Source of the DNA: Eretmocerus hayati
Taxonomy: Eukaryota > Arthropoda > Insecta > Hymenoptera > Aphelinidae
Direction of reading: 5' to 3'
Assembly (NCBI GenBank): GCA_029851415.1
Contig: CM056742.1
Coordinates: forward strand, 133,908,715-133,972,714
Length of the DNA: 64,000 bases
The notes below the pieces were generated by a model, which ran no database searches, was not told the origin of the DNA, and saw only the letters and a program-made list of their open reading frames with translations. A program made the translations under genes and the position numbers. Numbering within the stretch: position 1 is the stretch's first letter; each line of letters opens with the position of its first letter. Below, piece after piece: positions 13,689-25,148 of the stretch.

Positions 13689-15265
13689 TCAAGAGACAGT
13701 CTCTGGGTTCACTGAACTGGTACTGTTTTTCCGTAATTTCTTCTTCAGTTTGGTGAGCCTTGATTTCTCGTTCTTGTCTTCGATCCTGGAGTATGCATCT
13801 TCAATCATTGTAGCAGCTTTCTCTGCGTCATACTGGAACTCTCCCAAAAGGTCTTTGATGTTTTGGTGGCCTTTCGATTTCTCCAAAAATTCGTAGAATT
13901 TAACAGCGTGTGCAGCTTCTGATGAAGATGGACTTCTTGTTGGAATGCTATTGACCGGCTGATTAGAGGCAATATAATCCTCATTGGCTTCCTGTTCGTC
14001 TTGTAACTTACTCTCTTTTAGCAACGGTTTGGTGCTTCTATCATTGCCTCTCTCAGACAGTGTTTCTGTGGGTAGTACAGGTGTCGATGGAGGGGGAGAC
14101 GAATCGGAAATATTGTCCTCGTCGATGTTAGATTTATCGTCGGGAGAGATTGACGGCTCAAGCGGACGTTTGTTACTTTGAATAGGGAGATCAGGAATCG
14201 AATGCGTAGTATCGACATCGTCACTGTAATTGTTATCGTTAGCCAGCTGTGAGCGACCGTTCGTACCAAGCGAAGGGAAATTGTAAGGAGTATCACGCAC
14301 ATGATTCGGGCACATCTTGGCTTGGTGACCACTTCGATTGCAAACATAGCAATTTGTCGAGTCTGTACTGAAGTATATCCAGTAATTGGTATCATCATAA
14401 TGTATTTGTGTTGACTCTGGAAGAAGAGCCTCTTCTTCCTCTTTGATATATACTAATGTGCGCTCTTCCTGGTTTCAAACTTGCACGAATCTCCGTTATA
14501 TTTGACACAGGGCTGATACCGTTATTTTTCAAAGCACTGAGAAGTACACTGTCTGGGATCACGGGGGTTACATTTGAGATGACGACTCATTTATTTTTCT
14601 CGATAAGTGGCCTGATAGACAAAATTTTGTCCTTCACTCTGACTGTTTTCTTCGTAAGAGATTCAGCAACTGCTGCACTTCTCAAAAATACACAAACACG
14701 ATTACCGGATACTTTTGATATATATTGTCTTTCTGTGGGGTCAATGAGGGCTTCGAGGCCATCTGCGTAATCGTCATTGGTGTAGCCTTCGATGGATTCG
14801 ATGATAATAGCTTGTTGTTTCACTGGTCGAGCTTTTGCTGTAGTTGCACTGGCATAGAAAATTTCTTGGTTGTGTGACGTGGGACAGGAGTTTCCGGAAG
14901 GAACACGAGTTATTACAGAACAGAGTGACTTTAATGAGACTAAATAGAGGAGAAAGAGAGTGTGTGCTTCTAGGTTGGTTGATCGAGCGGTAATGGTCGC
15001 GACGGGACTCATCGCGAAGGTGATGAGTCCGTCGGCCTGAAGTAGTACCCGGGGGAGGTACGCGTAGTCCGTCAAAACGCTGACGACGCACCTGCGACGG
15101 CCGACGAGCAGCGCAGGAACGTTGCGCGGCTCGCGGATCCGTGGCCAGTGCATCGTCATGGGACGGGGGGAGGCGAGGGGCAAAAGACCCGAGCCTTCCC
15201 ACGTCACAGTTGCTTGAAGAGATAGGAACTGTAGATGCAGCCGGGCCTCCGTTGCCGGTGGCCAT
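13689..15265 (-). pseudogene. LINE ORF1 (gag-like), frameshifted
   Basis: The likely start is the ATG at 15265 in a GCCATGGCC context. The middle part holds an RNA-recognition-like region (SIEGYTNDDYADGLEALIDP, then NRVCVFLRSAAVAES), as in ORF1 proteins of I/Jockey-type elements. A zinc knuckle CYVCNRSGHQAKMC (about 14348-14305) has the CX2CX4HX4C spacing. The C-terminal part is acidic and Ser/Pro-rich, ending in a Lys-rich helix and a stop at 13689. The three parts sit in different frames, and a TGA interrupts the reading at about 14587, so at least two frameshifts and one nonsense change are present. It would bind element RNA in an intact relative. Confidence 0.75.
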
Positions 15266-15681
15266 GGCGGAAGCGTTCAGCGTTGGAAACTGCAAGAGCA
15301 GTTTGCTATGCTGAACGAGATTATTGTTCTTAATTTTCCACTTTTCACAAGTCTGCTACGTCGACTCGTCGACTATTTACTTAGCTCCACGCGCGCGCTT
15401 CGTAAACACGTCTGCCCGCTTCAGAGGTTGAGACGAGACTCCAATTGAATATTCTACATTAATGAGGCAATGAAGGGTTAACTCTTTTGGTCAAACAATA
15501 AACCATCAATTCAGTATCTTTTCGGGATTTTGTCATACTGAATTGAACATAAGTTTATATCAAAACATGATACACAATTAGCATTTATTCTCACGATATT
15601 GGAGGATTAATTTTCACAGAATAGGTATCTTCGACACTGATTTTTCACTTTCCCACACAGTTCGTCGAAATAGTAGATTAT

Positions 15682-15763
15682 GTACCCGAGTGCCGCAATC
15701 GCGGATTTTTCAACGAAGTTTGCAGCACGAGTCATGGAAAATCACGATTTTGGCACGAGGTAC
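15682..15763. repeat. Small imperfect inverted repeat
   Basis: GTACCCGAGTGCC...AATCGCGGATTTTTCA on the left pairs with TGGAAAATCACGATT..GGCACGAGGTAC on the right, about 30 bases per arm with several mismatches and a 22-base loop. It probably represents a small foldback element or a fragment of one. Confidence 0.5.
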
Positions 15764-17911
15764 ATATAAAACACAGTTCGTATAACCTATTTTTCCACCC
15801 TTGTATCGAAATGTCCTGTTTCAACCAATGAAAGTAGAATTCATTTTTTGAAAATCGTGTAAGTAGTGTTATGTTATTCTGCTAGGACGAAGATAACAAA
15901 TACAACCCGGGAAAACAAAGATTTTCCAACTTCCTTTCACTCGGAAGTGCTTCTCATTATGAAGTGAATTTTCTGAAATTGCGATTGGAACTCCTTTCAG
16001 ATTCGCAACATCACGCCCGTGGGTACAAACGATTATCTTTTGATTGTTTGAATGATTACTATCAACGGAGAATCGCATAAAACAGCAAAAGAACAAACCC
16101 AAACCAAGTTTCTCGTAATGATGGAATTTTGCTTGGGATATCGTATACTTGAGAAAAATTATTACGCTTGCCTGATTTTCCTGGATTTTATCCGATCAGA
16201 GCCCGAGATGGACAAATAAAGTCTATCAAGAGCATTTTTTACAGGTTCTTACAACACTTTTCTAATTGCGTGAACTTAGTTCCGTTATCTTGAGCCAAAC
16301 TCTAGATACATGTGATTTATTAAGTAGATAAATCACGATTTTCATCTCGATTTTTATATTTTCAAAGAATTGAGAGGGAAGTCATTAATAGGGGGCCTAG
16401 AGCGAGCGTCACGGAAAATCGTTTAGGTTTTCCCTAGTAGGCGATGAGTTCATATTTCGTATCATAGAATGAAAACAGCCAAAAACTGTTATCCGAAAAT
16501 CACCATTTTTGTTGTATTAAAATTGAATTCCTCATGTGTACTGTTACAAAATCTAAAATAATTTAAAATAACACAAGCGAAATTTGAGAAACAGGCACTC
16601 ATCCCAGAACAGATATCCCAAGATCATACATGACTCACCAATTCAGGAGAGGACGAGCAACTGACCGTGATTGAATTAGCGAATCAAATAAATAAAACAT
16701 CGAGTCACCGGCTCTTGATCCCGGAAGCCGCGGTCCCTCTCGAAATCGTGATACGTCAACCCTTCTCAAACCAAACCGAATCAACAAGTAAAATCCAGTC
16801 AGAGAGTTGACCTTTCTCTCTGAAAGCTTTACTTCAAATGACTTGACGTTGGGTAGGTAGGATACTCAAGTATTAGCTGACAGGGACCCCACGTATCGTC
16901 TGTCCGCAGAAATCGCATTATAAAACATATATCCTCATATGTAAAGGTGAAATGAGCTAAGCTTCTTGAAGACTCGCATGTGCAGCCACCAAGCGTCTAG
17001 TCGTGTTAGCGGATTTCTACACCCTATCTAATTGTGCGTAATCCGACATGGGGTATAAGGTGCTACCAGGGGCAAAATATGCGCAACCTCTTTAATTCAA
17101 GTGCGGTGTCTCGTTATAACGCTATTATAACACTGCGCCAAACGAACCCCAGGTATAGGTATAATACATTTGCGTGCAAATGCTATTGTGAAACTCGATA
17201 GCCTCGATAATGTATGCAAACCTGCCACATGCCTTGTAAACTTTGTAAGTGATGTAGTGTTCTACCCTCGTAGTACGATAATTACCTCGATATCATTCTA
17301 CGTGCTTGATGTGCTTTTTGAACGTCGTTGTCAGAGAGCGAGAGAATGAACAGTAGAATGGAAAAATGTGTGCTCCTGACTCAATTTTCTTGGGCAAAGT
17401 CAAAAATCATTTCATGGACCTCAACATCAAAGATTCATTGAAGGTAGGATGAAAATAGAAACATCATGAGGCTACCAAAATTTTGACATTGCCATCACCT
17501 GACGTAGAGTATGTGCTTTTATCAAAAATTTGGGCCCACCACCTGCAGTGAGCTCCATCTGGGCATTAAGATTGCAAAAAAATTAAATGTATTTCATATG
17601 TTAATGCAAAACCTGCTGAACTGCGTCTTTGTAAATTAACTGCCGGTAATACGCTGGATGATCACTTGTGACATACTATACGCCTAAACATATCGGGAAC
17701 TTGCTATTTGTTGCCAAAGGGCTGAAGGGGCTTGAGAAGCTTAAGACATGAACGAGTTTTACACTCAGATAGATTATCACGCATCATTCGCAGAGGATCA
17801 TAACGAAGAGCTAGAAGAGTTTGGTCTCCTGATAGAATTTTCCATGAGTTCGAACTTCTTCCTATAATCTAAAGCGTTTTTGAATGAATGATGTGAGAAA
17901 TGAAAACGATG

Positions 17912-18021
17912 ATTGTACAAAATAAAAATATTTGTAATTGAAATCCAGATAGGTGGGAGCATTTCTCAAAAATGCTCCCACTCAATGCTCGTTTCTCGTC
18001 TCCGTGATGATTTTGTACAAT
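17912..18021. repeat. Nested inverted repeats
   Basis: An outer pair (ATTGTACAAAAT at 17912-17923 and ATTTTGTACAAT at 18010-18021) encloses an inner hairpin at 17953-17981, GTGGGAGCATTT and its partner AAATGCTCCCAC around a five-base loop. No function is evident. Confidence 0.45.
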
Positions 18022-19010
18022 TTTTTGAAGAAAGGTCAAAGGGCTAATGATTTTATCCCTGAGGACTACCTAAACATTTCGCATAAGAAAAGCATAAGCA
18101 AAATGCACAGTTTAACTTGATTCAAGCCCAAAGTTTGAGCGATTCAAAATCAAAAATACGATAACCAATAACTAGCCTAGTGAGCTGATCAGCCGTTTCT
18201 TCTGACGCAGCAATTATTATCATGATAATTTTTCAATTCTCTTTTGTCTGGAAACTTTTGATGCTTATTCAAGAAAAAAGCCGCATAAAATTGGTTGATT
18301 ATCTCTAAACTATTTTTCAACAAATGAAAAATTCTATCAAACTCATGAAGATTACGTCAGTTATATTTATGATCTAATTTTCCACAGAGAGTCTCAAGTA
18401 TCTCCAATCGTCTGGAAAAGGATCAATTTCAAGACTCTTTTCATCTCATTTTCCACCCTTCTCAACGAGTTGAAGGGTTCTCCAATACCTCGTATATTTC
18501 AATCCTTCATAACACTATCGACTACACTCTAAAAACGAAATTCACACAAGGAACTTGATTAAAAGCTTTCTACATTTCACTCTAATGAGTACCACATCGG
18601 GTATTGTCAGTTAGTGATTAATACCTCTTCTCGATCCTCTTGTCAAATTTCTCATTCTCAGTCAAACGAGATATTAAAACGTTCAATGACAAGTTCATCG
18701 ACCCACCAGTGTCTTTTTTTCAATATCCGTTCTCTCAAACAGCTGCAGCAATCCGGAATCGCAGAAGAACTGCTGGCAACACCCGCAATCGTTCTCTTCG
18801 CTCGAGATCCGTCGCTTGTGAGCCCATTAGCCTCATTAGCGTCTCCTGGTTGCACTCGCATTATTCAAGGCGTGCAATTTTCATGCACATCACAGCTTTC
18901 AACCCAGCATTCGCGTTTTACCGAAACGTGGGCTTTGCGGGGATTTAAAAAAGTCGACGTAGCGCGCGTGCGACGCATCCTGAAAAATTCAAGCTAGCTC
19001 TATATAGCTT

Positions 19011-19025
19011 GGGGGGGGGGGGGGG
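19011..19025. repeat. G homopolymer (15 bases)
   Basis: An uninterrupted run of G follows CTATATAGCTT. It is low-complexity sequence, prone to length error. Confidence 0.9.
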
Positions 19026-19161
19026 TGCGAATTATTGTCAAGGTGTGAGCACGAATTGCTGAAAAGTGACAGTAAATGCATGCTGAAAGTCTTATCTAGC
19101 CATCTAGAATCCTTCAGAAAGAAGTTGATCAGTGTCAAATGGGATTTCAGGAAATAGTGTA

Positions 19162-19991
19162 CAGGAATCCCTCCGTATTCGCGGACTTTTTATTCGCGGT
19201 TTTAGTTATTCGCGATTGGCCAATTGCGGCACCCCCTTCGGATTCGCGGTCCTTGGCCTTGGTCATTCGCGAATTTGATCCTGGACGGAACGATAGTATC
19301 GATTTTCTAATCACGCTAAGTCTCCAATTCACTGCTCGAATTCGTACTCACTAATTTGTGAATGGATGTAGTTAGCAATGGCAATGAGAATCGCAACTCG
19401 GGTCAACTTCACATCAATATCTTTGTATATTTTTATTTACATTGTTAACTTTGATACTCTGGTGTTTTTTATACTATTTCACAATAGATATTTCGACAAG
19501 TTTTACAAAACGGGCCCAAATCAGAAGAAACCTCCAGAGAAAAGTTGTGAAAGGAAGAAAGAAGTGATGAATATCGGTGAAAAACTCAAAATTTTGGAGA
19601 TGCTGGAAAAAGGAGGAAAAGTGGGTTATGTTGCTCGAAATTTCAAAGTCAATGAGTCAACGATTCGGTCAATTCGTGAGTATCAAACACGGGTTTGAAG
19701 CACTGCTAGCCCCTTACAGAGATTTGTATAAAGATACTTGTAGGCGTGCTAGACAATCAAAATTAACTGATTTCTTTGTAAAGTAGCAATGACTACATCT
19801 TTTATAATCGATTTGTAGCTTCACTTGTATGAAGACGAATGAATTCTGAATATGGTCCGGGAAATTGAGCTTCTTCTGTGAGCTTGTGACGTAACCCCTA
19901 ATTTCCTGTAAGAGCAACGTCGTCAATTCGCGGTTTTCGTATTCGCGGTACTTTGCCGATACGTATCCCCGCGAATACGGAGGGATTCCTG
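19162..19991 (+). mobile_element. Tigger/pogo-like DNA transposon, internally deleted
   Basis: Ends are inverted repeats: CAGGAATCCCTCCGTATTCG on the left, its reverse complement on the right, perfect for at least 24 bases. Each end is bordered by TA (19160-19161 and 19992-19993), the target duplication of the Tc1/mariner/pogo superfamily. Subterminal ATTCGCGG motifs recur inside both ends. At 830 bp it is too short for a full transposase, but remnants of the start and end of one are present, so it is a deletion derivative of an autonomous element. Confidence 0.88.
19567..19786 (+). pseudogene. Tigger-like transposase remnant (N-terminal HTH joined to C-terminal tail)
   Basis: From an ATG at 19567 the frame reads a helix-turn-helix of the CENP-B/psq N-terminal type (GEKLKILEMLEKGGKVGYVA, then NVNESTIR-like residues), and stops at 19698. 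In another frame, 19700-19786 reads ALLAPYRDLYKDTCRRARQS followed by a terminal KLTDFFVK, which resembles the C-terminal tail of Tigger transposases. The central DDE catalytic region is entirely missing. The product cannot be a working transposase, though the HTH part could still bind DNA if expressed. Confidence 0.7.
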
Positions 19992-19993
19992 TA

Positions 19994-21398
19994 CTATCAA
20001 CTGGGGCAAATTTCGAACACATTTGAAAAAAAATTTCGTCGTTTTCTTATGCGCAAGGACGAAGATATTCTCGCATAAAAGCGGGGTTCCCACATTAGCT
20101 ATCTCATTGGTTCAAAGTCAGTTTTACATTAACATTCATAATGTCATTTGCCAAATGAATTTTCGTATTTACGTGAAATTTGGTTCAAGAGCTATCATAG
20201 TGAAATTGATGAATGGTAGCCCCTATTTTCGCGTACCATGTGCAGAAATCGGTTTTGGAACTTTGTTGGTTACGGAATCTAGTGTAGTCCCACAAATCTA
20301 TCTTTCAATGGTGTTCCAAAACAGTTACCGTGTTTCAAATTGACCGAAAGTTGACAGTACAATATACTATCGAGTTACAGAAATGCCTTCGAAAATGCCT
20401 TTGATGAATTTGTGAAAATACGCACCTCCGTACCAAGATGTATTTATAACTCCATAGCACCAACGCCGAGAAAAATACATTCTCCGTGCTTGGTAAAAGT
20501 TTTTCGAATATGAGTGTTTGAAATAACGACAGAGGTCAAACCATATCTCTCAATCAAATTGTATCTTCAGAGTTCCCATCAGGGACTGGATCGTTTGTTA
20601 AAGTCGTGAAATTTCGTGATCCCTAACGTGATCACTTCCAAGCACCCGGATTCTTCTTTTTGGCTATCACCACCGACATAAAAAAGAAATGACACCAAAC
20701 CATTCACAGGATCGCGGTCCAGCGAACATCATCACGTGGTAAAGTACAATATGTGCATAGAATACACATACCAGGATCGCTATTGGCGTAACCGCGCATG
20801 TAAACCGCTATCGAGCACCTATTTCTAGTATCCTCTTCTACATGTATAGCCCATGACGGATATAGCGGTTGATCGGAGCAATGCATCGATTCCCAATATA
20901 AACGCGGAGGCATCACGAGAGCAATTCACAGGTATATATATAGATATAGGATCGAGAGGTTGTCGACGTTCGTCGTCGACAAACCTATTGTTTCCAACAT
21001 TCGCTTTCGACAACCTGGTAGGACGTCGCTCTTTTGCATAGAAAACCATAAGTAGAGATTCACATGTGAAACTGGGTGAAGGGTAAACCGAGTTCCATTG
21101 AACCGCAAATCGAACTCTGTGGATAAATGTGATTTTTATGCCGGAGGTATATTCCTTTTGGGACGATTGTCCACTCCGACGTCTTTTTGCATCCCTATTA
21201 CTTCGAATATCATGGAAGATAGTTGAAGTGTTAAATTGTAACGAGTGTGTATGGTTATTGCGACACTTCGATGTCGATTTATCGATTGGATGCAAACCGG
21301 AAGCTGCGACTCACGCTTTTACCAATATTGTCAACCTAGAACCCCAGATTGTAAGAAACATTTTCAAGTACGGATGTCACGATTTTCTTTATGATATG

Positions 21399-21444
<46 letters not shown>

Positions 21445-21816
21445 CATAATATATATAAGATTTCGATAACAAGCTATGATTTGGAACTCCGACAGACCGT
21501 TATAGAATTTTCGATCCTAATACAATAACGAAATACCCGTGGTCTTCGTGCATCCAGCCTTACTATATCCGAATTACTTGTATTGACAGTCTTTTCGACA
21601 TAGATTTGTATTGGATTCCGAGTATCGAATCTCTCCAGATTATGAGCCAAACACAGGCTCAGCGAGGCTAGCAGACATCATCCAATTATGCGAGAGATGA
21701 TGGTACTCGAGCAGTCTTGTATTAATGTGATTTTGTATTATGTTACAGAGGTATGTAGTCATACGTCGCCTCACGAAGAACTCAACATGTGAAATTCCAT
21801 CAGCATTCAGCCAACG
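19994..21816. other. No gene recognised
   Basis: Short frames only. A small hairpin of GGTTGTCGACG and CGTCGACAAACC lies at about 20960-20986, and a TA microsatellite is annotated separately. Confidence 0.45.
21400..21439. repeat. (TA)n microsatellite
   Basis: About 40 bases of uninterrupted TA dinucleotides. Confidence 0.95.
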
Positions 21817-22141
21817 AGGAGGGGGTCAGGCCTTCAGATCACGGATTTGGCTGAAACTCTGGGAATAGTCTTCTTTTGGCACAGAAAGAAGACATTCAAA
21901 GCAGCGCTTGCCAACGCTCAAGCGTTTCTGAGCTACAACATTCGACCCATGCATTACAGTATACCCATATTCATCAAAGAAGGTATATATAGATATACTG
22001 TAATGCATATGTTTTACCCTGTAGCTCAAAAACACTTAAGCGTTGGCAAGCGCGGTTTTGGGTATCTTTCTTTCTGTGCTGAAAAGAGACTATTTCCAGA
22101 GTTTCAGGCTGATCCGTGATCCGAAGGCCTGACCCCCTCCT
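21817..22141. repeat. Foldback element with long arms
   Basis: The left end AGGAGGGGGTCAGGCCTTC matches the reverse complement of the right end GAAGGCCTGACCCCCTCCT. Pairing continues inward through TTGGCTGAAACTCTGG and GCGCTTGCCAACGCT (with partners in the right arm) to a centre near 21985, so arms are about 150 bases with scattered mismatches. Translations on both strands are similar only because of this symmetry. Non-autonomous; superfamily unknown. Confidence 0.75.
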
Positions 22142-22658
22142 TGTAAGTACGAGTGGCTATGTTTCCTAATTGATCAGCAAACGTTTCGTTTACGCTGATC
22201 AAACTTCTGATGGGGCGTCAGAACTCGGATGTAACATCACTGCTCTTGGTGCTGATGAAAGTTTTAATGTTGAGAAATAGTATATTGATAAATGACTTGA
22301 AAAGTTTCTCGATTTTCTAAGAAAGTTTCGAGGATTCTCCTACTGATTCAATCATTCATAACATAAATTCTGGTAAATTTTGAAGGAGTTTGTCCATTTT
22401 GTTTTCGAGGATTTAGTTGTGAGAGTTCGAGCTCGTATCGCGTGAAGGGTAGAAACGACTAAGCAAAAAGCGATTTTTGCGGACGGTTCTTGTAAGTGCT
22501 CTTATGATTTTTCTAAGAAGTTGCTGAAAATTCTATATGTTATTCGATCAAGGGTTATCTTTATCCTTGCCAAAAATGGGGACTCGTGACTATTGATTTT
22601 GTTTACACGAGAGCTCAATGCTCGTCATGTTTATTTCGAATTTTCTGCTTCACGGAGG

Positions 22659-22718
<60 letters not shown>

Positions 22719-24677
22719 CGTGCACGAGCTGGTGCGCGTGTACACGCAAGTATATTCACAATCACAACAGCTTTCATGCGGTGTGGGCAAATTGTTATCA
22801 AAACAACATGGCTCACTCAAACTCTTCAGCCTGAACGTCCTAGGAGGCATACCTTAAAACCTCAATGAATCGTCAATTTGTGTATACTTACATAAAAAAA
22901 AAAAAAAATTGAGGTAAGTATACAAATCTAAACACGAGAGAATTGCAGGTTGACAATAGTTTAGAAGACTCTGCTTAGTAAAAAAATATCCTACCTCATC
23001 ACAGGAAGAACTTTGATTTGCGTATTTTTCCCAATATTAAATTTCAATATAAAAATGGAGATGTACATTATAATTAATTAGTCCATCTCTATTGCCATAT
23101 AGATAAATAATCCCAATGCAGACAAGCTTGCCATTGAAACATCCATGCATCTGAAGATGTATCATTGGAGTAAGACTTGAGATAAAACTCATCAAAATCA
23201 GTGGGGCCATGTGCGGAAAAAAATTAAACATTATTCAATCAGTACAACACTCGCGCTTTAATTGTATTCAGAATATAATCCTTCATAGGGATGAGTCAAA
23301 ATAGTCTCACTCAATTTCTGAGATTGCTTTCATATCAGGACTTATTGAGCCATCCAAACTGTGAAGTAATCGAAGGCTGTATACTTCATTTCATTTTGAT
23401 GTTTCAGGAACCTGATGGATGCTTCGCCCTCACTCTGTCCACAAATATTAATCTAGAGGGGCATCAATAGATAGAGTCAAAAAAAAATTACTGGTTGCAA
23501 ATTTTTTTGCTACTGCGTAGCCCTATTGCTTGGATTCAAGACTTGCCATGTGAGTTTGAACAGAAAAATTTTTTCCACAAAGTTTTCTTACACAAGTTCT
23601 CATTTCATATATGGCAGTATAATCAGAAGTTGACGGGCAACATTCTGTAGTAAATCTGCTAATGAATGAATGTTTTATCCATCACAGCAGGGATTTTTCA
23701 TCATCACAGTTTTCTGTTTCTACTCATTTTCACATTCAGTTGCTGAAATGATAGTGACAGGCGTGACAGAGTCGAAGCATTTCAAGAACTCATGAAGCCT
23801 GGCACAGCTTTCCAAAAAGATGCCAGCTCCATCATCATGATTCCTTTTTTTCTGCATAGCGATAGGATTTGATAGATAAGTTATTCAAGTAAAAATTTTC
23901 ATAAGATCAAAACAGCTGCAATGGTCATGCACGAGCAGAATAGCTCTGCATGGATTGAGCTGTCTGCTCGATCCAAATGTGATTTTTGTCGTCCACGAAC
24001 TGTGATTCTGCATAGCGAGATAGACGGGTTACTCCCCTATCGCTAACGGACAATCATGATTCGTCCGATTTTGGACTATGAATACCACCCCAAGGGATAG
24101 TAACTGGGATTGGCACGTGATGTCATCGGAAATCACGTCCAGTAGGGAAGCACAGATATCTACGACATGAGTAAGTGAAAAAAAGGAAAAATCATACAAT
24201 CTTCCACGTTCATCCATAGCAAATTGCAGTAGAAGGAATGACCCCATATTTGTGAATAGAACAAAGGGAGAGATATTAAACCTAACATTGACTTGCAATA
24301 AAAATTATTGGAACAACAATGGATGTATGGGGAAAATCCTACAGTTTCTTCTCTCCAAACCATAGGTTGTTCTTTTTCACAAACGATTGACACAAGCCCA
24401 TAACCCCACCTTGTATAGGGGCTCAAAAAAATTGTTGGCGGCTCGCCACGGGAAAATACAAGGGAACAATGGGAGAGGGCTTTGAACCCCAGATAATCAC
24501 GTACACTTTTTATCGGTATCCTTGGAAAACCTGGATAGGCAAGAAGATCCAAACTCTCGGAATCCGTGGAAAAGAAGATGTAGAACATAGACCTTGGACA
24601 AAATGCAAGGTTATGCACAACTCTTCCGTGGAGAAAATGGAGACTTGCTCTAGGATGCTAAGTGATGCAATCACTAA
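22142..24677. other. No gene recognised
   Basis: It contains the GT microsatellite. A poly-A tract near 22890-22908 is flanked by a short inverted pair, ATTTGTGTATACTTAC and GTAAGTATACAAAT. A 152-codon minus-strand frame at 24160-24618 has no recognisable motif. Confidence 0.4.
22661..22717. repeat. (GT)n microsatellite
   Basis: Fifty-seven bases of alternating GT. It produces artificial Val-Cys and Thr-His frames on the two strands. Confidence 0.97.
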
Positions 24678-24797
24678 AACCTCTTCAAATCATGTCTTGT
24701 CAACTGCGGTAAGAACAACATTGGTAGAAATGTGACCATTTTTTCTGGTGCCCTAATAGCCAGTAACAATGCGACTTGGCCAGTCATTGGGCAAAAA

Positions 24798-25148
24798 ATG
24801 CTCACCATTTCTACACCGGAACCCATGGAAGTATGTACCTTGAACTGTGAAGACCCTATTACGAAGCTAGAACAAGAGGTTGAGGTGAAAGCTAGTGTGA
24901 ATAGAAAAACCAGCTTCAATGAACATCAAGAGCAGACAAGAACAAGCAATGGAAGATCGTTCCAAAAATCCACCAAATCCACAATGGACATCAATAAAAC
25001 TGTAGAACATCAAAATATACTATCCAAGAAATCAGCAGTCACCAAGAGTGTTATGATTCATGATGATATGCAAGGCAACCACTACTCTGTCAATCAAAAA
25101 ATAGCAGCCGCACAACCTACATCATCAGATGAACCACCACATCAGTAG
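24798..25148 (+). CDS. Hypothetical protein, weak support
   Basis: The first ATG in this frame is at 24798 and gives 116 residues, rich in Ser, Thr, Gln and Lys with no predicted membrane segment. The same frame is open upstream to about 24678, including a Cys/Asn-rich stretch, so this could be the last exon of a longer gene or decayed coding sequence. No domain is recognised, no good splice acceptor was pinned down, and no neighbour helps. The antisense frame at 24674-24919 begins with a hydrophobic run that is probably a shadow. Confidence 0.2.
   Translation: MLTISTPEPMEVCTLNCEDPITKLEQEVEVKASVNRKTSFNEHQEQTRTSNGRSFQKSTKSTMDINKTVEHQNILSKKSAVTKSVMIHDDMQGNHYSVNQKIAAAQPTSSDEPPHQ

Larger units (their letters stand above)
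9760..15441 (-). mobile_element. Non-LTR retrotransposon (I/R1-like LINE), nearly full length, decayed
   Basis: About 5.7 kb on the minus strand, in the order 5' leader, ORF1, ORF2, 3' tail. ORF1 has a gag-like RNA-binding region and a CCHC knuckle; ORF2 has endonuclease, reverse transcriptase, RNase H and a C-terminal Cys/His motif. That order with RNase H fits the I/R1/LOA group better than Jockey or RTE. The 3' end is an A-rich tail with T interruptions, seen on the plus strand as the T-runs at 9760-9792. The 5' leader (about 15266-15441) is more GC-rich than the surroundings. The nine bases CAATTGAAT occur at 9751-9759 and 15442-15450, directly outside both ends, and are read as the target-site duplication. 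Stops and frameshifts in both ORFs mean that it cannot move on its own. Confidence 0.88.
15451..19159. other. No gene recognised; two small hairpins
   Basis: Apart from the two inverted repeats annotated separately and a G homopolymer, nothing could be assigned. Overlapping frames at 18614-18997 reach 127 and 102 codons, but they lack motifs and are rich in Ser/Arg. A slightly more GC-rich patch lies around 16690-16760, without a recognisable signal. Confidence 0.45.

Noticed and set aside
11599..15000. Plus-strand frames of 75-132 codons across the LINE
   Set aside because: They are antisense to the LINE ORFs, whose minus-strand translations carry the conserved motifs.
15008..15032. Hammerhead-ribozyme-like CTGATGAG core in the LINE 5' region
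   Set aside because: The sequence is a short perfect hairpin (GACTCATC/GATGAGTC); the first core base and the downstream GAAAC part with a closing stem are missing.
22586..22857. Overlapping frames with long Val-Cys and Thr-His runs
   Set aside because: They are translations of the GT microsatellite.
24674..24919. Minus-strand frame beginning with a signal-peptide-like run
   Set aside because: It lies antisense to a longer plus frame, has no further support, and hydrophobic runs are common in this AT-rich DNA.
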